NCBI GenBank assembly: GCA_963926475.1
Contig: CAWUXE010000016.1
Coordinates: forward strand, 124,001 to 188,000
DNA from: UBA2040 sp002384725
Lineage (GTDB): Bacteria; Bacteroidota; Bacteroidia; Flavobacteriales_D; Crocinitomicaceae
Direction: 5' to 3'
Length of the DNA stretch: 64,000 nucleotides
Within the stretch, counting starts at the first letter, position 1. Each line of letters begins with the position of its first letter. The translations under genes were made by a program, and so were the position numbers. A model generated the notes under the pieces. That model saw nothing but the letters and a program-made list of their open reading frames with translations. It had not been told where the DNA came from and ran no database searches. Positions 44,762 through 52,607 of the stretch are shown here, one piece after another.

Positions 44762-44769
44762 TAGCTTCG
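44762..44769 (+). promoter_or_regulatory. Promoter -7-like element TAGCTTCG with -33 TTTG
   Basis: One mismatch to TAnnTTTG, but with TTTG at 44739-44742 exactly 19 nt upstream, giving a good overall promoter. The ATG at 44788 is 18 nt away. Confidence 0.5.
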
Positions 44770-44787
44770 TAGAAATAATTATTCTAT

Positions 44788-45276
44788 ATGAAATCCTTAA
44801 AAATCCTCCTATCCGCTTGTCTAATTGCTTTTGCTTTTTCAATGACTTCTTGTAAAAAGAAAGGATGTACCGACGAATTGGCTGTTAATTATTTTTCGAA
44901 ATACAAAAAAGACGATGGAAGTTGTTCGTATTCCACAACCAAAATGCAGGGCCGTTTCGCCTATACTTGGAACGATACGATAAGAGATACGTGTGATGTT
45001 TACTCTTTTGAGCGTTCATATTTCGGAATATACAATCCAGGGGGATTTGACATGGCACAAAATGAATTCCGATTTTTAGTAGAATGGGAAGGACGAACAA
45101 TGGCAATGCCTGATTCATTAGTTCAAGACATTTTCCCTGATTCAGCGAAAGCAGTGACAGGAGAAATTATCGACAGAAATAGCTTCAATGTGAAATATAT
45201 TCACCGCATTCCGGATTATCAGAATACTTCGGTATACAAAGACACCGTATTCAATTACGAATTCGAGCGTATTTAA
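44788..45276 (+). CDS. Small lipoprotein with GCTD...DDGSC motif
   Basis: A 162-residue lipoprotein with a signal ending in MTSC (Cys22) followed by KKK. It starts its mature part with the Bacteroidota surface-protein motif GCTDELAVNY plus KKDDGSC, a short Cys-bridged segment usually seen as one unit in larger adhesins. The rest is beta-rich with no named domain. It sits alone between the VOC lipoprotein gene (divergent) and fbp, with its own promoter. The function is unknown. Confidence 0.75.
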   Translation: MKSLKILLSACLIAFAFSMTSCKKKGCTDELAVNYFSKYKKDDGSCSYSTTKMQGRFAYTWNDTIRDTCDVYSFERSYFGIYNPGGFDMAQNEFRFLVEWEGRTMAMPDSLVQDIFPDSAKAVTGEIIDRNSFNVKYIHRIPDYQNTSVYKDTVFNYEFERI

Positions 45277-45336
45277 TTCACGGCCTCTTTTCCTTTAATT
45301 CCCTTAAAAAAACCGATATTTGCCAAAATTTATCGG

Positions 45337-46353
45337 ATGTCGAAATTGGTTACCCTTAATGAGTTTATTTTAGATCGCAAAGGAGATTTTCCATTTGCAA
45401 CAGGTGAATTGTCACGTATTTTAAACGACATCGCTGTTGCGTCAAAAAGCGTAACACGTGATGTTCGCCGCGCAGGATTAATCGACAACATTCTTGGAGC
45501 GCAAGGTGAAGTGAACATTCAAGGTGAAGAACAACAAAAACTAGACGTCATTGCAGATGAGCAATTCATCAAAATGTTTGAACAAGGCGGAGAAGTTTGT
45601 GGTATCGCATCCGAAGAAAATGATGACTTTCTTGCCTTTGAATCCGAAGACTCGAAAAATGGGAAATACGTTGTTCTTTTTGATCCTTTAGACGGTTCAT
45701 CGAACATAGATGTGAACGTTTCGATAGGCACTATCTTTTCTATTTACAGAAGAATTTCTCCTCAAGGAACACCTGCAACAATGGAAGACATGTTGCAAAA
45801 AGGACGTTATCAAGTTGCGGCAGGATATGTTCTTTATGGTTCGTCTACAATGTTGGTATACACTACAGGAAAAGGCGTTAATGGATTTACATTAGACCCC
45901 AGTATTGGGGAGTTTTGTTTATCACACGAAAACATGAAAATGCCTGTTGATGGACGAATGTACGCCATGAACGAAGGGAATATCAAAATATGTGAGGAAG
46001 GACTTTGCGATTATATTTCGTATTGCCAAGAAGCAGATGCAACGCCTTCGCACCCATATTCAGGACGATACATAGGTTCTTTAGTAGCCGATTTTCACCG
46101 GAACTTAATCAAGGGAGGAATTTACGTTTATCCCGATACAACAATCAATCCGGATGGAAAATTACGTTTATTGTACGAGTGCAATCCTCTGGCATTTGTA
46201 GCTGAACAAGCTGGCGGATTAGCAACAACTGGTAGAATTCCAGTTATGGATATCCAACCTACAAAATTACACCAACGTGTGCCGTATTACACTGGATCCA
46301 AAAACATGATGGAGAAATGTATGGGCTTGTTGAAAGAGCCTTTGAAGGTTTAA
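45337..46353 (+). CDS. fbp: Class I fructose-1,6-bisphosphatase
   Basis: FBPase class I hydrolyses fructose-1,6-bisphosphate in gluconeogenesis. The 338-residue protein has the metal-binding core VVLFDPLDGSSNID followed by NVSIGTIFSIYR, the YVLYGSSTMLVYT strand and the C-terminal sugar-binding LRLLYECNPLAFVAEQAGG. The substrate (and not sedoheptulose bisphosphate) is inferred from family only. The upstream -7 candidate GATATTTG (45315-45322) has one mismatch. Together with pgk and gpsA it shows central carbon genes mixed into this region. Confidence 0.96.
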   Translation: MSKLVTLNEFILDRKGDFPFATGELSRILNDIAVASKSVTRDVRRAGLIDNILGAQGEVNIQGEEQQKLDVIADEQFIKMFEQGGEVCGIASEENDDFLAFESEDSKNGKYVVLFDPLDGSSNIDVNVSIGTIFSIYRRISPQGTPATMEDMLQKGRYQVAAGYVLYGSSTMLVYTTGKGVNGFTLDPSIGEFCLSHENMKMPVDGRMYAMNEGNIKICEEGLCDYISYCQEADATPSHPYSGRYIGSLVADFHRNLIKGGIYVYPDTTINPDGKLRLLYECNPLAFVAEQAGGLATTGRIPVMDIQPTKLHQRVPYYTGSKNMMEKCMGLLKEPLKV

Positions 46354-46403
46354 ATTCCCATTTGATTTCATCTAAATATTTTAAGGTAAGGGTGTATATA
46401 ACA

Positions 46404-46550
46404 GGGATAGCACAGATGACGCGGATTTCCACAGATTTTTTTCCCTGAGAAGGAGGGTTAATTAGTTGAGATTTCCAACTGAGCACCAAAAATGCATAAC
46501 ATTAAAAATCTGCGTAAATCAGTGACATCTCTCAAATCTGTGTTCCATCC
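46404..46550. repeat. Imperfect long inverted repeat between fbp and mfd
   Basis: The left arm (46404-46441, GGGATAGCACAGAT then GATTTCCACAGATTTTT) and right arm (46503-46550) share GGGAT, CACAGAT, GATTT-C and CAGATTTTT in inverted order, with gaps. The loop is about 60 bp. Sequences of the form CACAGAT..CACAGATTT are common intergenic repeats in Bacteroidota. No gene is seen in this 280-bp gap. Confidence 0.55.
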
Positions 46551-46633
46551 CACAACATTTATTCCCATCTTTGCATAAATATTTAATGTCCCAAAAAGAC
46601 TTGGGGCATTTTCGGCGTTTGTACAAGTAAGAA

Positions 46634-49600
46634 ATGGATCAGAATCAGTTATTAAAAAGGTTTAAAGAATTAGCTCAAATAGATGAAACGGCAAACGCCT
46701 TTCAATACACTGGAGCGCGAATACATTGGAAAGGATTGGTCGGTTCATCGAAGGCACTTTCCGCAGCTGCATTGGCCGAACAAGTTCCCGGACATCACCT
46801 TTTTTTATTGCAAGACAAGGAAGAGGCAGCCTATTTCTTAAACGACCTGCAAAGCCTCTATCCGAAGTCTAAAAACATACTTTTTTATCCAGCATCGTAT
46901 CGCGTGCCTTACGAAGTAGAACAAACGGATAACGCCAATGTTGTAGCCCGGGCTGAAGTTTTGGAGGCGATAAACCATCAAAAAAATGTGTGGTTGGTCG
47001 CTTATCCCCAATCACTTTTCGAGAAAGTTCCAACACAGAAAAAACTGATTAAAAACACCATGCGTGTTGAGGTTGGGAAAACGTATAGCATAGAATTCAT
47101 GAACGAATTGCTCATGGAGTATCATTTTGATCGAGTGGACTATGTTTACGAACCAGGTCAATATGCGATACGCGGTGGAATTGTCGATATTTTCTCTTTT
47201 TCGAATGATTTTCCGTTCAGAATTGAGTTTTTTGGCGATGAGGCGGAATCGATTCGCGCTTTTGACCCGGTCGATCAATTGTCGAAAGCGACGCACCAAC
47301 ATTTCAATATCGTGCCGAATATTCAGGACGAACATTTGACCATGGAAGGAACAGGCAGTGTTTTAAGTTTCTTGGGAAAGAACACAAATCTTTGGGTTTC
47401 AAGTGCCGAATTGACAACCGATGTGTTGAACAAAGCATATGAGAAATCTGAAAAAATTTACGAAGGGCTAGGCGAAACCAGAAGATCAAAACCAGAAACA
47501 CTTTTTTATTCGGGAACAGAATTTCAAGAAGAAATAAAGAACCTTTCCATCATAGAATGGGGAGGAGATTATCATTTCAAAGCGGACGAAACGATAGAAT
47601 TCAAATTTGGTTTGCAACCGAGTTTCAATAAACGATTCGAATTGTTGCGGGAAGATTTGATGGCAAAAACAGCCGAAAGGTTTGACAATCTGATTTTTTC
47701 CAATCAACCCAAACAGATCGAACGATTGATTCAAATCATGGAAGATATAGGCGGCGAAGTTGAATTTTCACCCATTCCAATTGCTCTTCACGAAGGGTTT
47801 ATTTCACCCGATTTGAAATTGACATGCTACACCGATCATCAAATCTTCGAACGGTACCATCGTTTCCAACTCAAAGAAGGATTCCGTCAAGCCAAGCAAG
47901 CTTTGATGCTAAAAGACATTTACAACCTTCAAAAAGGCGATTACATTACGCATATCGATCACGGAGTGGGACAATTTTCAGGACTGCAAACGATTGATGT
48001 GAACGGCAAAGAACAAGAAGCCATTCGTTTGATTTATAAAGATGGCGACGTACTTTATGTTGGAATTCACTCTTTGCACCGGATTTCTAAGTTTTCTGGG
48101 AAAGATGGAATTTCGCCTAAAATGAGCAAACTAGGGACCCAAACTTGGAATACCCTAAAGAACAAAACGAAGAAAAAAATCAAGGAATTGGCCTTCGATT
48201 TGATTCAATTGTACGCCAAAAGAAAAGCGCAACCCGGCTTTGCATTTTCGCCAGATTCCTATTTACAAAATGAATTGGAAGCGTCGTTTATGTACGAAGA
48301 TACACCCGATCAATTCACAACCACTCAAGCTATTAAAGAAGACATGGAGTCGAAAACACCGATGGATAGGTTGGTGTGTGGCGATGTTGGTTTTGGGAAG
48401 ACGGAAGTGGCGATTCGTGCTGCATTTAAGGCCGTTGCCGATAGCAAACAGGTAGCGATTTTGGTTCCTACGACGATTCTGGCCATGCAACATTACCGCA
48501 GTTTTAAGGAACGATTGAATGATTTTCCATGTACAGTTGATTACATTAATCGTTTTAAATCGGCGAAGAAAGTAACTGAAACCTTGAAAAATTTGGCCGA
48601 GGGGAAAATCGATATTTTGATTGGAACACATGCTTTGGTTGGGAGCCGAGTGAAATTCAAGGATTTGGGATTGATGATAATCGACGAAGAACAGAAGTTT
48701 GGTGTTTCGGTAAAAGACAAATTGAAAACTTTACGAGCGACTGTTGATACGCTGACTTTAACTGCGACTCCTATTCCAAGAACCTTACAATTCTCCTTAA
48801 TGGGTGCGCGAGATTTGAGTATTATCAACACGCCACCGCCAAATCGTCAACCGGTTTTAACAGAGATTATTTCCTTCAATGAAGAAACGATTCGCGACGC
48901 AATAGCTTACGAAGTAAGTCGAGGCGGACAAGTTTTCTTCGTACACAATCGTTTGGCAAATATCAATGAAGTGGCGGGTATGATTTCTCGATTATGTCCT
49001 GGAATTCGAATTGGTATTGGTCATGGACAAATGGACGGCGAAAAGTTGGAGAAAATCATGATGGATTTCATCAACCACGAATACGATGTTTTGATTGCCA
49101 CAACGATCATCGAAAGTGGCATTGATATTTCCAATGCGAATACCATCATAATTAACGACGCACAAAACTTTGGCTTGAGCGATTTACATCAATTGAGAGG
49201 ACGAGTTGGTCGATCGAATAAAAAGGCATTTTGCTATTTGGTTGCGCCTAAATTTTCAGTGATGACTTCTGAAGCACGCAAACGTTTGGAAGCTTTGGTT
49301 CAATTCTCAGACTTAGGTGCAGGTTTCAATATTGCTATGAAAGATTTGGACATTCGTGGTGCCGGAAATATGTTGGGAGGCGAACAAAGCGGATTCATTT
49401 CAGAAATTGGATTTGAAATGTATCAGAAAATTTTGAACGAAGCAGTTGACGAATTGAAGGAACAAGAGTTCAAAGATTTGTTTGCCAAAAAAGAAGGAGC
49501 GCACACCTCATTTGTTCGAGATTGCGTGTTCGAAACAGACTTGGAAATCCGTATTCCGGATACGTATGTGAACGAGGTTAATGAGCGTTTATCATTATAT

Positions 49601-49984
49601 CAAGCCATGGACGATTTGAAATCGGAAGAAGAATTGACGCAATTTTCGAAAGAACTGATCGACCGATTTGGACCTTTGCCCGAACAAGTAAAAGAATTGA
49701 TGCAATCGTTTCAGTTGAGATGGTTGGCTCAAGATTTGGGAATAGAAAAATTGGTAATAAAAGGAGGAAAGATGGTTGGATTTATGATCTCCGACCCGCA
49801 ATCCAAGTTTTATGAATCGCCGATATTCCAAGTCTTGTTAAAACGAATTAAAACGGGAGAATTGCCGTGTACTTTGTCCGAGAAAAGCGATAAGTTGCGC
49901 ATCGTTTTCATTAATGTGCATGACATTCAAAAAGCGTTTAAATTGTTCGCTTCCATTCGCGAAGTGCAAACAGAAGCGACTTAG
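46634..49984 (+). CDS. mfd: Transcription-repair coupling factor Mfd
   Basis: Mfd removes RNA polymerase stalled at DNA lesions and recruits the UvrABC repair proteins. The 1116-residue protein has the UvrB-like N-terminal part (about 1-380), the polymerase-interacting CarD-like domain (about 430-500, GDYITHIDHGVGQFSG), then the helicase core: Walker A GDVGFGKT at 583-590, the DEEQ box in LMIIDEEQKFG, TATPIPRTL, and the QLRGRVGRS motif. The TRCF C-terminal domain ends the protein. The length and order are standard. The partners uvrA/B/C are not in the window. Confidence 0.97.
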   Translation: MDQNQLLKRFKELAQIDETANAFQYTGARIHWKGLVGSSKALSAAALAEQVPGHHLFLLQDKEEAAYFLNDLQSLYPKSKNILFYPASYRVPYEVEQTDNANVVARAEVLEAINHQKNVWLVAYPQSLFEKVPTQKKLIKNTMRVEVGKTYSIEFMNELLMEYHFDRVDYVYEPGQYAIRGGIVDIFSFSNDFPFRIEFFGDEAESIRAFDPVDQLSKATHQHFNIVPNIQDEHLTMEGTGSVLSFLGKNTNLWVSSAELTTDVLNKAYEKSEKIYEGLGETRRSKPETLFYSGTEFQEEIKNLSIIEWGGDYHFKADETIEFKFGLQPSFNKRFELLREDLMAKTAERFDNLIFSNQPKQIERLIQIMEDIGGEVEFSPIPIALHEGFISPDLKLTCYTDHQIFERYHRFQLKEGFRQAKQALMLKDIYNLQKGDYITHIDHGVGQFSGLQTIDVNGKEQEAIRLIYKDGDVLYVGIHSLHRISKFSGKDGISPKMSKLGTQTWNTLKNKTKKKIKELAFDLIQLYAKRKAQPGFAFSPDSYLQNELEASFMYEDTPDQFTTTQAIKEDMESKTPMDRLVCGDVGFGKTEVAIRAAFKAVADSKQVAILVPTTILAMQHYRSFKERLNDFPCTVDYINRFKSAKKVTETLKNLAEGKIDILIGTHALVGSRVKFKDLGLMIIDEEQKFGVSVKDKLKTLRATVDTLTLTATPIPRTLQFSLMGARDLSIINTPPPNRQPVLTEIISFNEETIRDAIAYEVSRGGQVFFVHNRLANINEVAGMISRLCPGIRIGIGHGQMDGEKLEKIMMDFINHEYDVLIATTIIESGIDISNANTIIINDAQNFGLSDLHQLRGRVGRSNKKAFCYLVAPKFSVMTSEARKRLEALVQFSDLGAGFNIAMKDLDIRGAGNMLGGEQSGFISEIGFEMYQKILNEAVDELKEQEFKDLFAKKEGAHTSFVRDCVFETDLEIRIPDTYVNEVNERLSLYQAMDDLKSEEELTQFSKELIDRFGPLPEQVKELMQSFQLRWLAQDLGIEKLVIKGGKMVGFMISDPQSKFYESPIFQVLLKRIKTGELPCTLSEKSDKLRIVFINVHDIQKAFKLFASIREVQTEAT

Positions 49985-49986
49985 AA

Positions 49987-50174
49987 CTATTTCGTTTCTA
50001 GGCGAACGTATTGGTAAGGACCATAGCGTTCTTTGTTTCTCCAGTCGCCTTGTCAAAAACTTCTTCTTGAACAGATTCTTTAACGCTACTTTGGCCAGCA
50101 AACGTATTTTACTGCGCGTATGAAGCAAATGTTGTTGCCAAGAACGCTAATGTAATAAATGCTATTTTTTTCAT
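49987..50174 (-). pseudogene. Broken small secreted protein gene
   Basis: Reading leftward from an ATG at 50174, the frame gives a clean signal peptide (MKKIAFITLAFLATT, then FASYAQ) and then a TAA at 50109-50111. Behind it the same frame reads SSVKESVQEEVFDKATG, and a one-base shift near 50049 leads into DWRNKERYGPYQYVRLETK and a proper TAG at 49987-49989. The composition and pattern suit a small exported protein of about 60 residues with one nonsense codon and one frameshift. The rest of the gap to 50320 holds only a promoter. Confidence 0.6.
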
Positions 50175-50301
50175 GATTGTATGGTTATTTGTTTCTGTCC
50201 AAGGCGAGGTTGGTTTGTTTCAAAAGATGGGGTTATTATATTTTAAAGGGGACGATTCAAATAAAAGCCATTTTTTTCCGTCTCCAATATCCATCAATCC
50301 T

Positions 50302-50309
50302 TAACTTTG
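50302..50309 (+). promoter_or_regulatory. Promoter -7 element TAACTTTG for glycosyltransferase pair
   Basis: Exact TAnnTTTG match, 11 nt before the ATG at 50321; a leader of only about 7 nt is predicted. Confidence 0.5.
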
Positions 50310-50320
50310 TATAGAATCCG

Positions 50321-51436
50321 ATGAAAAAAGCATACGTTCTTGTTTCCAATGACTTGTACACCGACCAACGCGTGCACAAGGTCTGTGAGTTTCTCTGCGA
50401 AAATGGAATGGACGTTACTTTATTGGGGCGAAAACTTTCCAATAGCACGGAACTAGAACGAAGGAATTATACCACCAAAAGATTTGGATTGTGGTTTAAA
50501 AAAGGGCCCTTTTTTTATGCTAATCTGAACTTAAAATTCTATACTTTTTTGTTTTTCAAGAAATGTGACTTGATAGTTGCGAATGACCTAGACACATTGA
50601 TGGCGGGACATTTATCGGCCAAAAGGAAGCAGAATTGTGAATTGGTGTATGATTCACATGAGTTTTATACAGGCGTTCCAGAGTTGGTAAACAGACCAAG
50701 TGTGCAACGAATTTGGGAGAGAATCGAAGGGTGGATTTTCCCGAAGTTGAATAAGATTTATACCGTCAATCAATCAATTGCGGATATCTACGAAAAGAAA
50801 TATGGAAAAAAGCTTTTCGTCGTTCGAAATGTTTCTCCTAGAATTAAAGATTTGGAAAGTGTTTCGAAAGAAACGTATCAGATACCTTCGGATAAAAAAA
50901 TGCTGATTCTTCAGGGAGCGGGCATCAATGTAGATCGTGGAGCGGAAGAATTGGTTGAAGCGATGATGGAAATTGACGATGCTGTTTTGGTCATACTAGG
51001 GGATGGCGATGTCGTTCCACAATTGAAAGCTTTTGTAAAAAAGAATGAATTGGAAGAGAAAGTATTCTTCTTAGGAAAGAAGCCTTATCGTGAAATGTTG
51101 GCTATTTCTGCTTTAGCCGATATTGGGTTCAGTTTAGATAAATCGACCAACATTAATTATGAAAATTCTTTGCCCAATAAGATCTTTGATTATATTCAGG
51201 TGGGAACACCCATAATTGCAAGCAATATCAAGGAGGTGAAAAATGTGGTGGAAACGCACGAAATCGGACTGATTATCGAAGAGGTGTCTACCTCAATTTT
51301 GATAGAAAACATCAAAAAGCTACTTGAAAATGAAGAAAAAAGGTTGTATTTTGTTGAAAACTGTAAAAAAACGACTCAAACCTTAAATTGGGAGAATGAG
51401 AAAATAGTTCTGAAAAAAATCTATTTTGAATCGTGA
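50321..51436 (+). CDS. GT4-type glycosyltransferase
   Basis: A 371-residue GT-B fold glycosyltransferase. The N-half has YVLVSNDLYTDQRVHKVCEF, typical of GT4 enzymes, and the DSHEFYTG motif; the C-half has the donor-binding segment around MLILQGAGINVDRGAEE and ENSLPNKIFDYIQVGTP, where the conserved acid of the family (E in E-x7-E) is expected. It probably adds a sugar to a surface glycan or glycolipid. Donor and acceptor are unknown. Its stop overlaps the next glycosyltransferase gene (GTGA), so the two are coupled. Confidence 0.88.
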   Translation: MKKAYVLVSNDLYTDQRVHKVCEFLCENGMDVTLLGRKLSNSTELERRNYTTKRFGLWFKKGPFFYANLNLKFYTFLFFKKCDLIVANDLDTLMAGHLSAKRKQNCELVYDSHEFYTGVPELVNRPSVQRIWERIEGWIFPKLNKIYTVNQSIADIYEKKYGKKLFVVRNVSPRIKDLESVSKETYQIPSDKKMLILQGAGINVDRGAEELVEAMMEIDDAVLVILGDGDVVPQLKAFVKKNELEEKVFFLGKKPYREMLAISALADIGFSLDKSTNINYENSLPNKIFDYIQVGTPIIASNIKEVKNVVETHEIGLIIEEVSTSILIENIKKLLENEEKRLYFVENCKKTTQTLNWENEKIVLKKIYFES

Positions 51437-52512
51437 GTAAACGCATCCATATCGTGTCATTTGATGTTCCTTCTCCAGCGGATTATGGAGGTGTAATCGA
51501 TGTGTTTTCGCGGGTAAAATGGTTCTCAGAAAACGGCTGGGACATTATTTTACATTGTTTTGAATACAAACGTCCTCGGGCAAAAGAACTTGAAAAGTAT
51601 ACCGAAGTACATTATTACAAGCGACCTGGAGGGGTAAAATATTGGTTTTCAAAAACACCTTTTATTGTCAATACGAGGATAAATAAGGAATTGGAAAAGA
51701 TTCTTAAAAACACTAAAGATGAGGTTCTTTTGGAAGGATTGCATTGTTCACATTATCTGCATCTTCAGCCAGGAAAATTCTATTTGAGAACACACAATAT
51801 TGAGCATGAATATTATGCGCGTTTGGCACAAAACGCATCGACTTTCAAGAAAATATTTTTTATGTCCGAAGCCAAAAAGCTACGGTCTTACGAGTCAATT
51901 TTAGCGAAGGCGAAAGGTTTACTTGTTATTTCGAAGGCGGAATTAGCTCATTTCACACAGATTAATGCAAATTCTTTTTTTGTTCCTCCCTATTTTAAAA
52001 CGGAAGAAATGTATCAGCTGACGGAACCGTTTGTGCTTTTTCAAGGCAATTTATCGGTAGAAGAAAACGACGAAGCTGCTCATTGGATACTAGATAATGT
52101 CCAACCAAATTCTGAAGCAAGTTTTATCATTGCAGGCAAGAATCCGTCAGAGTTGCTTAGAGACAAATGTAGAACTCAAAATGTGGAATTGATACAGAAT
52201 CCTTCAACAGATGAAATGCAATTACTGATTGATTCGGCGCGAATTCATCTGTTATGGACCAACAATAGTTCAGGATTAAAATTAAAATTCCTTAATGCAA
52301 TGGCAAGTTCTGGCCATGTTATTTGTAATTCTGCTATTGTTGCGGGAAGTGGATTGTCCAATGGATTTCATATCACCGATGATTCAAAAGAAGTTTTAAG
52401 ATTAGTGGACCAATTAATGGTTTTGGAGTTAGAGTTGAAAGCATGGGAATTACGCCAGAAAGACATTCGAAATGAGTTTGGCGGACTTAGTTTGGCAAAA
52501 GTTTTTCCATAA
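51433..52512 (+). CDS. Glycosyltransferase, coupled to the preceding GT4 gene
   Basis: A 359-residue GT-B-like glycosyltransferase starting at GTG (51433). The N-terminal part begins IHIVSFDVPSPADYGGVID and the middle has FYLRTHNIEHEYYARLA and LLVISKAELAHF, which recur in Bacteroidota glycosyltransferase pairs. The C-half with FVLFQGNLSVEENDEAA and GLKLKFLNAMASSGHVI is the nucleotide-sugar-binding side. The exact reaction is unknown. It overlaps the preceding gene by 4 nt (GTGA), so both enzymes likely act in one glycan pathway. Confidence 0.85.
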   Translation: MSKRIHIVSFDVPSPADYGGVIDVFSRVKWFSENGWDIILHCFEYKRPRAKELEKYTEVHYYKRPGGVKYWFSKTPFIVNTRINKELEKILKNTKDEVLLEGLHCSHYLHLQPGKFYLRTHNIEHEYYARLAQNASTFKKIFFMSEAKKLRSYESILAKAKGLLVISKAELAHFTQINANSFFVPPYFKTEEMYQLTEPFVLFQGNLSVEENDEAAHWILDNVQPNSEASFIIAGKNPSELLRDKCRTQNVELIQNPSTDEMQLLIDSARIHLLWTNNSSGLKLKFLNAMASSGHVICNSAIVAGSGLSNGFHITDDSKEVLRLVDQLMVLELELKAWELRQKDIRNEFGGLSLAKVFP

Positions 52513-52548
52513 CTCTATACTCAAGCAACAACAATCAATCTAATTCCA

Positions 52549-52590
52549 AAGAAATAAATCTAAGAGTTGAAGAAATAAATCTTATTTTCG
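52549..52590 (+). promoter_or_regulatory. 13-nt direct repeat and -7-like element before the sugar transporter
   Basis: AAGAAATAAATCT occurs at 52549-52561 and 52570-52582, start to start 21 bp apart, on the same face of the helix. The second copy is immediately followed by TATTTTCG (52583-52590), one mismatch from TAnnTTTG. This looks like a pair of activator sites at the promoter of the MFS gene that starts at 52608. Confidence 0.5.
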
Positions 52591-52607
52591 TTACAAATAA
52601 TTAAGAT

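Noticed and set aside
49838..50128. A 96-residue Arg/Lys-rich minus-strand frame across the mfd end
   Set aside because: It overlaps the mfd C-terminus and reads the broken small secreted gene out of frame; composition is unlike a real protein.
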